Shown: positions 32,480-40,935 of the stretch, in pieces | How positions within the stretch are numbered: the first letter of the stretch is position 1 | Layout: each line of letters opens with the position of its first letter | Source of the DNA: Chloroflexota bacterium | GTDB lineage: Bacteria; Chloroflexota; Anaerolineae; UBA2200; JACIWT01 | Assembly (NCBI GenBank): GCA_014360825.1 | Contig: JACIWT010000004.1 | Span: 62,001-126,000, forward strand | Reading direction: 5' to 3' | DNA length: 64,000 nt | Program-made: the position numbers and the translations under genes | Notes under the pieces: model-generated | Told to the model about the DNA's origin: nothing | Seen by the model: the letters and a program-made list of their open reading frames with translations, nothing else | Database searches by the model: none

Positions 32480-33432
32480 ACGCAGACTCGATCCCCTTGG
32501 TGGTGTTGGTCGGTCCGACGGGGGTGGGCAAGACTGCCCTGGCCTTGTCTCTGGCCGAGCGCATCCACCTGGAGGTGATTTCCGCCGATTCCCGGCAAGT
32601 GTACCGCTATATGGACATCGGCACCGCCAAGCCGAGCACCGAAGAGCAGCGCCGGGTGCGCCACCATCTGATAGACATCGTGGACCCGGATGAAGAGTTC
32701 ACCCTGGCGCAATACCAAGCGCTGGCCTACGAGGCCATAGAGGAAATATGGTCACGCGGGGCATTGCCGCTCCTGGTGGGTGGAACTGGCTTATACGTCA
32801 AGGCAGTGGTGGAGGGATGGACGATCCCGCGGGTGCCGCCGGATAGTGCCTTGCGTCGTCGCCTGGAGGACCTGGCGGAGGCGGAGGGGGCGGCGGCACT
32901 ACACCAGAGGCTGCGAACATTGGACCCGGTGGCGGCAGCGCGTATTGACCCGCGCAACGTGCGCCGGGTGATACGCGCCCTGGAAGTATGCGAACGAATG
33001 GATCAACCCATCTCGGATTTGCAGAGGAAAGAGCCCCCACCATACCGTATCCTGCAATTAGGGCTGACTATGCCCCGCCCACTGCTGTACGAGCGCATTG
33101 ACCGACGGGTGGATGAGATGATCGCTCGCGGGCTGGTGGCAGAGGTGGAAGGGTTGGTGGCCCGCGGATACCACTACGATCTGCCTTCGATGTCGGGTCT
33201 GGGATACCGCCAGATCGGGGCGTATCTGCAAGGCAAAATGAGCCTGGCGGAGGCAATCGCCGACATCAAGCGACAGACACGACGCTTTGTGCGCCAGCAA
33301 TACAACTGGTTCCGCCTATCGGATCCGCGCATTCGCTGGTTGGATGGCACGACGTTGCCCACCGACGCGGCTGAACAGGCCATTCGAGCCCACGTAGGCG
33401 CAGGAGAGAGAGTGAGGGTGACTGCACCATGA
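32476..33432 (+). CDS. miaA: tRNA dimethylallyltransferase MiaA
   Basis: A 318-residue enzyme adding a dimethylallyl group to A37 of tRNAs reading UNN codons. It has the P-loop LVGPTGVGKTALALSLAE, ISADSRQVYRYMDIGTAKPS, HHLIDIVDPDEEFTLAQYQ and LVGGTGLYVKAVVEGW, then RRFVRQQYNWFR near the end. The ATG at 32476 overlaps the yraN stop by 4 nt; ATG 32452 is an alternative. The next genes (two tiny ORFs and the kinase) follow with overlaps, so the operon may extend downstream. Confidence 0.95.
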   Translation: MNADSIPLVVLVGPTGVGKTALALSLAERIHLEVISADSRQVYRYMDIGTAKPSTEEQRRVRHHLIDIVDPDEEFTLAQYQALAYEAIEEIWSRGALPLLVGGTGLYVKAVVEGWTIPRVPPDSALRRRLEDLAEAEGAAALHQRLRTLDPVAAARIDPRNVRRVIRALEVCERMDQPISDLQRKEPPPYRILQLGLTMPRPLLYERIDRRVDEMIARGLVAEVEGLVARGYHYDLPSMSGLGYRQIGAYLQGKMSLAEAIADIKRQTRRFVRQQYNWFRLSDPRIRWLDGTTLPTDAAEQAIRAHVGAGERVRVTAP

Positions 33433-33441
33433 GCAAGAAAT

Positions 33442-33607
33442 TTGAAAGTCTGGGATGTGGTTCAGAACAATATCCCAACTCTCATAACTCTCATCGAACC
33501 CCTGGTCCCAGCCGACGAAGAGGAGGGGCATGGTTGAGAAAGAAACAGAGGTGCTTCCGCCACCTGTGGAATGGATTGACATCGCGAGTATGAGGAGCGT
33601 AGTATGA
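33442..33607 (+). other. Two tiny overlapping ORFs between miaA and the Ser/Thr kinase
   Basis: ORF a (TTG 33442-33537, 31 codons) reads KVWDVVQNNIPTLITLIEPL and then VPADEEEGHG. ORF b (ATG 33530-33607, 25 residues) reads [20 protein letters not shown] and then MRSVV. ORF b has a strong GAGGAGGGG just upstream, overlaps ORF a by 8 nt, and its TGA overlaps the kinase ATG (ATGA). The chain of overlaps suggests translational coupling. They could be real micro-proteins, a leader device, or the remnant of one frameshifted small gene. Confidence 0.35.
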
Positions 33608-35436
33608 CATTGCACGCGGGCGACATCCTGGCAGGCAAATACGAGATCATCGCCGAGATCGGGAAGGGCGGGTTCGGGAAGATTTACCTGGGCCACGACA
33701 AGGGCATGGATCGCCCCGTCGCCATCAAAGAGTTGTCCCATGACCGCGCCGAACTGAGCCCCGAAGAGTACGAAGACTACGCACGGCGTTTTCACAAAGA
33801 GGCACAGATCGTCAGCCGGCTCCTGCATCCCAACGTAGCGGCTGCCTACGCCTTGGAAACCGACGCCGACGGCACCATCTACCTGATCATGGAATACGTG
33901 GATGGGGGCAGCCTCAAGACTATCCTGGAGGAGCGAGGACCTCTGGAGCCAGAGAAAGTCGTCCGCATCGGGGTAGATATATGCAATGCCATCGAAGCCA
34001 TCTGGCGACACGACATCGTCCACCGCGACATCAAGCCCAGCAACATCCTGGTGACCAAGGATTGGCAGGCCAAACTCACCGATTTCGGTGTGGCGCAATT
34101 GGGTCACGAAACCCGTCGCACCCAGGAGGCCAAGAGCCACCCCGGCACACCGGCCTACAAATCGCCGGAGCAGGCCACTACCACTGGATACCTCGACCAA
34201 CGCTCTGACATCTATGCCCTCGGCCTCGTTCTCTATGAACTGCTGACCGGCAAACTCTACCTGCGCAACCGCGTGACGCCGCGCCAGCAGAATCCCAAAG
34301 TGCCGGCCGCCCTGAGCATGGTCATCATGAAAGCCCTGGCCGAGAACCCGAACGATCGCTATCAATCGGCGGAAGCGTTTCGCGCCGCCCTCGAGCGTTC
34401 GCTGAAGAGCAATGTGCTCGCCGATGTGCAGGCAGCCATGTCCAGCCTGAACGTGAACCCTTCGCTGGTGATCGGGGTACTGGCATTGATTGCGGCGGTG
34501 GCTCTCTTTTTGGCGGGCAGGTCCTTCACCAATGCTCGCCAGCGCGCTGCGATGGCCACGAGCGCGGCGCTCAGCCTCACCCAGACCCGAGCCGCGGAGT
34601 TGACCTATACCGAGACGCCAACTCCCACGAACCCGGCGTTAGCAGGCGACCCTTATGAGCCAGATGATGAGGACCCACGCCCCATCGCTTTGGGCGAGAC
34701 ACAGCAGCACTCCTTCAACCCGCACGGCGATGTGGATCGAGTATCGTTTCTGGTGAAAGCGGGGCACTGGTATGCGGCGATCACGTCGCAATTGTCTCTG
34801 GGCGTGGACACAAAGTTGGTGGTGAATGTGGCCGGGCGCACCTACGAGAATGACGACGTGGTGCCCGGTGCTCTGGCTTCCGAGGTGCGCTTCCAGGCTC
34901 CGGCCGATGCCCAAGCGGTGGTAGCGATCTACAACCTCAACCAGTTTGGCCCCGACAGAACCTATGAGATCACGGTGGTCGAATTGCCGCCGACACCCAC
35001 CCCCACGAGCACAGGGACTCCGCTGCCCACTGGGACGCCCACTTTCACTCCCACGCGCACGGATACGCCCACCAGCACGCCCACTCGCACGGCTACCAAT
35101 ACTCCGACGGTGACGAATACGCCCACTGAAACGCGCACTCCAACGCAGACTCGCACGCCAACGGAAACACGCACACCGACCCAGACGCGCACTCGCACGC
35201 CCACCGCCACCTACACGGTGACGAAGACGCCCACCGAGACGCGCACGCCTACTGAAACTCACACGCCAACGGTGACGCTCACGCCCACTGAGACCTCTAC
35301 GCCGACAGAGACGGCCACTCCCACCGATACGGCTACCCCTACAGAGACATCCACGCCGACGGAAACGCCCACGGAGACGCCTACGGAGACACCGACGGAA
35401 ACGCCTACTACACCATCCCCCGGCTCCATAAGGTAA
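33604..35436 (+). CDS. Membrane-anchored Ser/Thr protein kinase with extracellular PPC-like domain and Thr-Pro tail
   Basis: A 610-residue Hanks-type kinase. The cytoplasmic domain has the glycine loop [11 protein letters not shown], Lys42 (VAIKEL), HRDIKPSN with catalytic Asp142, DFG at 160-162 and [10 protein letters not shown]. One membrane helix lies at about 287-308 ([18 protein letters not shown]). Outside the cell there is a beta-rich domain ([36 protein letters not shown]), similar to bacterial pre-peptidase C-terminal domains. About 140 residues of Thr-Pro repeats follow. The kinase should be active. The external domain may sense or bind cell-surface components. The ATG overlaps a tiny upstream ORF; the YfhO-like gene follows after 15 nt. 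Confidence 0.9.
   Translation: MTLHAGDILAGKYEIIAEIGKGGFGKIYLGHDKGMDRPVAIKELSHDRAELSPEEYEDYARRFHKEAQIVSRLLHPNVAAAYALETDADGTIYLIMEYVDGGSLKTILEERGPLEPEKVVRIGVDICNAIEAIWRHDIVHRDIKPSNILVTKDWQAKLTDFGVAQLGHETRRTQEAKSHPGTPAYKSPEQATTTGYLDQRSDIYALGLVLYELLTGKLYLRNRVTPRQQNPKVPAALSMVIMKALAENPNDRYQSAEAFRAALERSLKSNVLADVQAAMSSLNVNPSLVIGVLALIAAVALFLAGRSFTNARQRAAMATSAALSLTQTRAAELTYTETPTPTNPALAGDPYEPDDEDPRPIALGETQQHSFNPHGDVDRVSFLVKAGHWYAAITSQLSLGVDTKLVVNVAGRTYENDDVVPGALASEVRFQAPADAQAVVAIYNLNQFGPDRTYEITVVELPPTPTPTSTGTPLPTGTPTFTPTRTDTPTSTPTRTATNTPTVTNTPTETRTPTQTRTPTETRTPTQTRTRTPTATYTVTKTPTETRTPTETHTPTVTLTPTETSTPTETATPTDTATPTETSTPTETPTETPTETPTETPTTPSPGSIR
34990..35420 (+). repeat. Coding low-complexity Thr-Pro repeat tract
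   Basis: About 140 codons of near-periodic TPT/ETxTPT units (for example [19 protein letters not shown]). At DNA level these are short C/A-rich repeats of 6-18 bp with varied third positions. It forms the extended wall-spanning tail of the kinase and could vary in length by slippage. Confidence 0.85.
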
Positions 35437-35451
35437 GGGCTGCGGGGCGGG

Positions 35452-38172
35452 GTGCAAAGGGCCATGCTCCCGGCTTGGCAACGGTTCGCTCGTAACGGTT
35501 GGCTGCCTTTGCTCCTGTTGGTCGGCGTGATCTTCTGGCGGGCGACCACACTGCAGGGCATCTTCTACTTCGGCGACATCTATCAACTGCACTATCCCCT
35601 GCGCGTGGCTTATGCCAATGCCCTCCGCTCCGGCACGCTGCCCTTCTGGAGCCCCGATATTGCCGCCGGCTACCCGTTGCTCGCCGAAGGGCAGTTGGGC
35701 GCACTGTACCCGCCCAATCTCCTTTTTCACCTGCTCCTGGATGTCCCCTGGACCATCAATGCCACGGTGCTATTTCATTTCGTGTTGGCGTCCTGGGGGA
35801 TGTACGCCTTTGCTCGGGCCCTGGGCCTGCGCCGGGCTGGGGCCTATCTGGCGGGCATCGTTTACGCGTTGAGTGGCTTTCTCATCGCCCACCTGAATCA
35901 CCTGAACATCCTGTCCTGTGCGGCTTGGCTGCCCTGGCTGTTCCTGCTCACGCGGCGCTGCATCCGAGGGGAGCGATGGACGGATGTCTTGGCTCTGGCA
36001 GTGCTGTGGGCACTGGAATTCTTGGCTGGACACCCTCAGATCGCGCTCCTGAGCGCTTTGGCGGTGGGGAGTTATGCCCTGGCGCTACCTGCCGTAGAAA
36101 GGATTGGGAAGCCGAGACGTGGCGTCTTGGCCAGTGCCAGCGCCCTGGTGCTGGGCTTGCTGCTGGCCGCGCCCCAACTCCTGCCCACCTATGAATTGAC
36201 GACCCTTTCCTCGCGCGCTGGCGGCCTGGACCCTAAATTCTTCACCTCTTTCTCCCTCCATCCCGCTTACCTGGCCACATTGCTCTCGCCGTTCCTACGC
36301 GGCAACCCGTATCCGAACATCTCGGTGGAACTGGTGGGCTATCTGGGCATATTGCCGCTGGCTCTGGCGTCCCTGGCCTTGCCCCTGCGACGGGATCGGA
36401 TCACGAGATATTTTGTGGGGCTGGCCCTGGTCTCGCTGTTGCTGGCCTTCGGGCGCTGGAATCCTTTATATGCATATTTCCTGCGCCTGCCGCCCCTCAA
36501 TCTCTTCCGCGTCCCGGCGCGATATCTCTACACATTCACCTTCGCCGGGGCAGTGCTGGCTGGTCTGGCCGCCGACCGCCTGTTGGCACGGGCGCGCGGA
36601 ACGGAGCGTCATCGGCTGGCAGCGGGAGTGGCTTTGTCTTGCGCGTTGGCGGGGATAGCGGCACTCGCCTTGCCACTCGAGGCTTTGCTGACTGCCTGGC
36701 GGCTGCTGCCGCTGGTGTGGATGGTGGCGGGTGGAGCGGTGCTATTCATGGCCTGGCGGGGCGCGCTGGGTCGTCGGACATTGGCTATCCTTTTCCTGTC
36801 CCTGGCGCTCTTGGACCTCATCGCCTTCACTGCGGTGTACAACCGCACCTACAACGACGTGATGCCATACCAAGACTTCATCGCCCCGCCGCGCTCCCTG
36901 GGCTTCTTCGCCGGTCAGGATCCGTCTGCCTACCGCATCCTGACCCACGAGGGTATCGTGCCCGTCCTGTCTGTGATGCGCGAGTCCTTCTACCCGAATA
37001 TCTCCATCGCTCACGGTGTCCCCAGCGCCAACGCCCTGTTCCCCCTCCTCCCCCGCGCCTACCAGGACTATATGGCTCACCTCACCTCGCGGATGGCGGA
37101 TGCCCTCGGTATCCGCTATTTCCTGATCCCACAACTCCTGCCGGTAGATGAGGATACGGAATTCTACGATCTGGAGAACCCGCTCGCGCCCAGTCTGGTG
37201 GGTCGGGCGCTGGATTTCGAGCCCATCACGGTAACACAAGTGGAGATCGAGTCCTACGTCAGCCATTCGGCCAGCGTGGGGGATGGCGTGCTGGCGGCGG
37301 AGGTGGTGCTGCGCCTGGTGGATGGGCGGGAGCGGCGTTTGCCCCTGCGCGTGGGGTTGGAGACCGCCGAGTGGGCCTACGACCGCGACGACGTGTGGGA
37401 GAACGTGGCCCACGACCGCCCGACGGTGGCGCGGACCTGGCCCGCTCGCTCGGGCTTCCCGCCCCGCGACCACCCAGGGCACTCTTATTTGGCAGCCATC
37501 ACGTTCCAGGAGCCACTTGTCATAACCGGCGTGCGCATTGAGCCTGCCCTGCCGCGGGCATTCGTCCGCGTGGAGCGAGTGCGTTTCACCACGGTGAACG
37601 GCGATACCGTGCTCCTCTCGCATCTGGTGGGGGAGAGCGATTTCGCCCTGGTGTATCGCAGCGAGGACGTGGCCATCTACGAGAACCGCGACGCCATGCC
37701 GCGCGCCTATCTGGTGCACCGCGCCGAAGTGGTGGCTTCGGACGAGGAGGCGCTGGCACGGCTCCAGGCCCGGGATTTCTCGCCCCGGGAGGTGGTCTAT
37801 CTGTTGGATGGGGAGGGGCGACCCACCGGGCCGCCCGGCTCAGACGACGTGGTGATCGTGGAGGAATATGCTCCCATGCGGGTCTCCCTCACGACCATCT
37901 CCGATGCCGATGGCTACTTGGTCCTGGCCGACAGTTACTATCCCGGCTGGCGTGCTTATGTGGATGGCGTCGAGACCCCAGTGTGCCGGGCCAATCTGAT
38001 GATGCGCGCCGTCTATGTCCCGGCCGGGCGGCACGCTGTTACGTTCGTTTACAAGCCGCGGATGTTCCGGTTGGGATTCGTCTTGGCGGGCCTGGCGGTG
38101 GTGGGGATGGGGGGAGTGAGAGGAGTGAAAAAGTTGACAAAACGCGAAAGTTGTGCTATATTAATTTTGTAA
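35452..38172 (+). CDS. YfhO-family multi-pass membrane protein
   Basis: A 906-residue protein. The first 470 residues contain about 11-13 membrane helices with the family pattern: GDIYQLHYPLRVAYANALRS, LPFWSPDIAAGYPLLAEGQL and NLFHLLLDVPW-like loops. A large extracytoplasmic region (about 480-870) follows, with the sequence VLADSYYPGWRAYVDGVETP near its end, then one final helix. YfhO proteins are GT-C-like and in Firmicutes modify teichoic acids; the substrate here is unknown. The Asp in the first loop (FGDIYQLHYP) fits a GT-C catalytic Asp. The GTG at 35452 and ATG at 35464 are equally weak starts. The last codons contain the promoter of the NYN gene. Confidence 0.85.
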   Translation: MQRAMLPAWQRFARNGWLPLLLLVGVIFWRATTLQGIFYFGDIYQLHYPLRVAYANALRSGTLPFWSPDIAAGYPLLAEGQLGALYPPNLLFHLLLDVPWTINATVLFHFVLASWGMYAFARALGLRRAGAYLAGIVYALSGFLIAHLNHLNILSCAAWLPWLFLLTRRCIRGERWTDVLALAVLWALEFLAGHPQIALLSALAVGSYALALPAVERIGKPRRGVLASASALVLGLLLAAPQLLPTYELTTLSSRAGGLDPKFFTSFSLHPAYLATLLSPFLRGNPYPNISVELVGYLGILPLALASLALPLRRDRITRYFVGLALVSLLLAFGRWNPLYAYFLRLPPLNLFRVPARYLYTFTFAGAVLAGLAADRLLARARGTERHRLAAGVALSCALAGIAALALPLEALLTAWRLLPLVWMVAGGAVLFMAWRGALGRRTLAILFLSLALLDLIAFTAVYNRTYNDVMPYQDFIAPPRSLGFFAGQDPSAYRILTHEGIVPVLSVMRESFYPNISIAHGVPSANALFPLLPRAYQDYMAHLTSRMADALGIRYFLIPQLLPVDEDTEFYDLENPLAPSLVGRALDFEPITVTQVEIESYVSHSASVGDGVLAAEVVLRLVDGRERRLPLRVGLETAEWAYDRDDVWENVAHDRPTVARTWPARSGFPPRDHPGHSYLAAITFQEPLVITGVRIEPALPRAFVRVERVRFTTVNGDTVLLSHLVGESDFALVYRSEDVAIYENRDAMPRAYLVHRAEVVASDEEALARLQARDFSPREVVYLLDGEGRPTGPPGSDDVVIVEEYAPMRVSLTTISDADGYLVLADSYYPGWRAYVDGVETPVCRANLMMRAVYVPAGRHAVTFVYKPRMFRLGFVLAGLAVVGMGGVRGVKKLTKRESCAILIL
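38134..38162 (+). promoter_or_regulatory. Promoter of the NYN-domain gene
   Basis: TTGACA (38134-38139), 17-nt spacer, TATATT (38157-38162), embedded in the last codons of the YfhO-like gene. Confidence 0.78.
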
Positions 38173-38174
38173 TC

Positions 38175-38233
38175 CCCTCTACACCTTCGGGTGTAGGGCG
38201 CGAGGCCGCCATAACAGGCGGCCTTTGCTTTTG
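38175..38233 (+). promoter_or_regulatory. Structured leader with terminator-like hairpin before the NYN gene
   Basis: CTACACC-TTCG-GGTGTAG (about 38179-38196) has a stable UUCG tetraloop. GGCCGCC (38204-38210), ATAACA and GGCGGCC (38217-38223) follow, with TTTGCTTTTG after them. GGAGG (38235-38239) and the ATG at 38245 come directly after. This has the layout of an attenuator. Confidence 0.6.
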
Positions 38234-38244
38234 CGGAGGTTTCG

Positions 38245-38871
38245 ATGAGAACCAACGTTTATGTGGATGGTTTTAATCTATATTACCGTGTGAAAGGCAC
38301 CCCGTACAAATGGCTTGATCTGTCGACTCTTTGTCGACTGGTTCTACCTAAACATCTTATCGTTAATCGTATTAGATATTTCACAGCCATAGTTCGGGCA
38401 ACACCAAATGATCCCCGTAAGCCTCAACGCCAGGCTATTTTCATTCGCGCTTTGCAGACCATACCTAATCTCACTGTACACTATGGGCAATTTCTTTCAC
38501 ATTGTAAGCGAATGGCACTTGCTAATCCACCACTTGGCGGACCTCAGACGGTGGAAGTTATTAAGACGGAGGAAAAGGGGTCTGATGTCAATTTGGCCAC
38601 TTGGTTACTATTTGACTGCTTTCGCAACGAATATGACGTGGCTGTGGTGATCTCTAATGATTCTGATTTGGTAGAGCCAATCAAAATCGTGAGATATGAG
38701 TTCGGACGCGAAGTTGGAGTGGTGAACCCACAAAAATACAGAACCAGTTTCGAGTTGGCAAAGATAGCATCATTCTGCCGCAAGATTCGAGATAATGCGC
38801 TCAAATCAAGCCAGTTTCCGCCCGTTCTTACTGATGCACACGGGTCGTTTTCGAAACCAGCTGAGTGGTAG
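38245..38871 (+). CDS. NYN-domain (PIN-like) ribonuclease
   Basis: A 208-residue NYN protein. Conserved acidic residues lie in MRTNVYVDGFNLYYRVKGT, EEKGSDVNLATWLLFDCF and VAVVISNDSDLVEPI, ending with VGVVNPQK. These form the PIN-like metal-dependent active site. NYN proteins cleave RNA. GGAGG precedes the ATG. The gene is more AT-rich than its neighbours, with its own promoter and structured leader, suggesting an independently moving unit. No partner antitoxin gene is adjacent. Confidence 0.87.
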   Translation: MRTNVYVDGFNLYYRVKGTPYKWLDLSTLCRLVLPKHLIVNRIRYFTAIVRATPNDPRKPQRQAIFIRALQTIPNLTVHYGQFLSHCKRMALANPPLGGPQTVEVIKTEEKGSDVNLATWLLFDCFRNEYDVAVVISNDSDLVEPIKIVRYEFGREVGVVNPQKYRTSFELAKIASFCRKIRDNALKSSQFPPVLTDAHGSFSKPAEW

Positions 38872-39158
38872 ACTAAGATAACGGGTCATTCAAGGATGAG
38901 GATATAGCGTCTTGCAGTACTGTTACTCTGGTGCAGACATTTTACTTGCCGACCTCTCCCAGTTTCGATGCGGTCTCAGTTTTCTTCTATCACCGTTTGG
39001 ATGACGAACGTCTGGGCTGTGTAGAATACCATCCCTATCTTTTGCAACCTCGACGCTCTAGCAGTAGAATTCGGGGTGATCGTTGAATCGAATGAACAAG
39101 TAGCATACTTCAAGATATTCTGCGGTCAATAGGACAAACCCTAACCGAGATTGCGCAA
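38872..39158. other. Intergenic region without recognised feature
   Basis: 287 bp between the NYN gene and the small membrane protein gene. I see no ORF with an RBS, no clear hairpin and no copy of the window's repeat families. Confidence 0.5.
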
Positions 39159-39365
39159 ATGTTTAAGCACATCAAGAAGAACCATCCTAATCTCTACGCC
39201 GTCCTCTTCGGCGTCTCCATCATTATGTTCTGGAGAGGACTGTGGGGTCTGATGGACCTGTACCTTTTCCCAGGCCATCCGGTTGTGAGTTACGCGGCAT
39301 CGGCTCTGCTGGGGTTGCTGTTACTGTTGCTGATCACGGATTTCAGACTGGAGGGGTTGGGATGA
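39159..39365 (+). CDS. Small two-helix membrane protein, unknown function
   Basis: A 68-residue protein: a basic start MFKHIKKNHPNLYAVLFGVS, helix VLFGVSIIMFWRGLWGLMDL, a short loop FPGHPVVS and helix YAASALLGLLLLLLITDF. Short proteins of this pattern (N-P-x-LYA, WRG-W-L-D-LY, two helices) are widespread in bacteria, but I know no function. There is no strong SD before the ATG. It stands alone, about 200 nt from the amaP-like gene. Confidence 0.62.
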   Translation: MFKHIKKNHPNLYAVLFGVSIIMFWRGLWGLMDLYLFPGHPVVSYAASALLGLLLLLLITDFRLEGLG

Positions 39366-39419
39366 GTCCGGTTCTGGGCGAGTCCCACCGCAAAAATGTG
39401 GAATGGCTATCATCATCGT

Positions 39420-39520
39420 TGCGTCCCCGCAGGGGGAACGCCGGATCGAAGGCCCGTGAGGAGCGGTTTCAACCGCCAGTTCAGGGCTGAAGGTAGCCCG
39501 GAAATTCCATTTCCGGGCGG
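39420..39520. repeat. Mosaic of short palindromes upstream of the amaP-like gene
   Basis: GCGGTT-TC-AACCGC, GGGCT-GAAGGT-AGCCC and GCCCGGAAA-TTCCA-TTTCCGGGC (39496-39518) follow one another. No coding signal overlaps them. Confidence 0.65.
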
Positions 39521-39570
39521 GTCTCTGCAGTCTTGGATAATGGATGTTCCGAAGAAAGAGGAGGTCGGCG

Positions 39571-40188
39571 ATGAATCTGTTCAATCGCATTGTGGTTGTG
39601 CTTTTGTTGCTCCTAATGATGGCTTTTCTGGTGCTCACCGTTGTGCTCCCCGATCCCGTGCTCACCACCATCGCGCAGGGCATCAGCCAGATCCGGGGGA
39701 ATCTCTACGTGTACTATCGTAGTTATCTCTTGGGAGCAGTGCCGCTTTTCTTCATCTGCCTGGTACTTTTGTACTTGGAGGTGCGGCGCACAGGCCGCGA
39801 CACCGTGCGCATCACCCAGGTCTCGGGGGCTCAAGTGGAAATGACCACCAGTTCCATCGCCCGCAGCCTGGACTACGAGATAGGGAAGTTGCCCGACGTG
39901 CTGAAAGTGAGGCCCATTGTGATCAGCAAGGGCAAAGGCGTTGTCGTGCGCTTGGACTTGGAGACGACGCCCGACATCCACGTGCCGGCGAAAATGCAGG
40001 AAGTCGCGCAGGTGGCGCGGGAGGCCATTGAGGATAAAATGGGTGTCAAACTCCTGCGCATTGCGGTGAACATCACCCAGGCCCCCTACGCCCGGGTGGA
40101 GGAGGCCGTCGCCAAGGCACGTATCGAGATGCCACCGCCGCCCATCCCGCCCGCTGGGGAACAACCGCCCTTCATGGATGCTCCATGA
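39571..40188 (+). CDS. amaP: AmaP/Asp23-like membrane-anchored envelope protein
   Basis: A 205-residue protein with two N-terminal membrane helices (VVVLLLLLMMAFLVLTVVLP; LLGAVPLFFICLVLLYLEV). A cytoplasmic Asp23-like domain follows (VEMTTSSIARSLDYEIGKLP; KGKGVVVRLDLETTPDIHVP; VREAIEDKMGVKL-like segment). It ends in a Pro-rich tail. In Gram-positives AmaP anchors Asp23 at the membrane under envelope stress; here the Asp23 domain is fused. GAGGAGG precedes the ATG at 39571, preferred over 39544. scpB follows 41 nt downstream. Confidence 0.78.
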   Translation: MNLFNRIVVVLLLLLMMAFLVLTVVLPDPVLTTIAQGISQIRGNLYVYYRSYLLGAVPLFFICLVLLYLEVRRTGRDTVRITQVSGAQVEMTTSSIARSLDYEIGKLPDVLKVRPIVISKGKGVVVRLDLETTPDIHVPAKMQEVAQVAREAIEDKMGVKLLRIAVNITQAPYARVEEAVAKARIEMPPPPIPPAGEQPPFMDAP

Positions 40189-40229
40189 CGCAGGGGCATC
40201 TCTTGTGATCTCTAGGGGAGTGGGATGCC

Positions 40230-40811
40230 GTGGCTGACGTGGAGAATGCGGAGACCGAAGAGAATATCTTGCCACCGCCAACGCCAGAGCAAATACCGGC
40301 TTTGTTGGAGGCCCTCCTCTTCGTGGCCGATGAGCCAGTAGAGGTGAGGTCCCTGGCCTCTGTGCTCGGGGTGGATGTGGCGGCAGTCGAGCAGGGGCTT
40401 GAGCAATTGACCGGGGATCACGCCGGGCGGGGCCTGGCCCTCCAGCGCAAGGGTGACAAGGTGCAATTGACCACTGCTCCGGAGGCGGCCCCGTATATCG
40501 AGCGCTTCCTGGGACTGGGGTACTCGGGGAGGCTTTCCCAAGCCGCCCTGGAGACGCTGGCGATCATCGCCTACCAGCAGCCCATCACCAGAGCCGACAT
40601 CGAGGCCATTCGCGGGGTGAACTGCGACGCAGTATTGCGGACGCTCCTATCCCGAGGCTTGATCGCCGAGGTGGGTCGCCTGGAACAGGTCGGTCGTCCC
40701 ATTCTCTACGGTACCACCTTCGCCTTCCTGCAATACTTCGGTTTGCAGAGCCTGGAACAATTGCCTCCCCTAGACACCAAAAGGGAACGGATATCCTCCC
40801 GCTGGTTCTGA
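40230..40811 (+). CDS. scpB: Segregation and condensation protein B
   Basis: A 193-residue winged-helix kleisin partner: IPALLEALLFVADEPVEVRS, LSQAALETLAIIAYQQPITR, ADIEAIRGVNCDAVLRTLLS and GRPILYGTTFAFLQYFGLQS. It works with ScpA and SMC to load and organise chromosomal DNA. scpA is not in the window. GTG start at 40230 behind GGGGAG. The last codons and the stop come from a palindromic repeat (40792-40826), so the C-terminal RISSRWF is probably not ancestral. It converges with smc. Confidence 0.93.
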   Translation: MADVENAETEENILPPPTPEQIPALLEALLFVADEPVEVRSLASVLGVDVAAVEQGLEQLTGDHAGRGLALQRKGDKVQLTTAPEAAPYIERFLGLGYSGRLSQAALETLAIIAYQQPITRADIEAIRGVNCDAVLRTLLSRGLIAEVGRLEQVGRPILYGTTFAFLQYFGLQSLEQLPPLDTKRERISSRWF

Positions 40812-40826
40812 GCCTGCGGGAGGATA
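40792..40826. repeat. Family B palindrome containing the scpB stop codon
   Basis: ATCCTCCCGCTGGTT, CTGA loop, then GCCTGCGGGAGGAT with one mismatch region. The TGA of scpB (40809-40811) is the loop itself. Confidence 0.82.
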
Positions 40827-40895
40827 CCTCCCCCAAGGGAGGGAACCAAGGTGAGGGCCATCCGCTAATCCGCTACCCATCCCCTGGTAGGCTGG

Positions 40896-40922
40896 CAATC
40901 GCCGTCTGGAGACGGCTCCCAC
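40896..40922. repeat. Half copy of the 56-bp repeat (family A)
   Basis: Contains TCG, CCGTCT-GG-AGACGG and CTCCCAC, the right half of the element only, between the convergent scpB and smc genes. Confidence 0.75.
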
Positions 40923-40935
40923 GTCCTTCGCCAGG

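Noticed and set aside
33429-33596. 54-codon ORF starting MSKKFESLGC
   Set aside because: It begins by overlapping the miaA stop without an RBS and its composition is irregular; the two coupled micro-ORFs in other frames have better signals.
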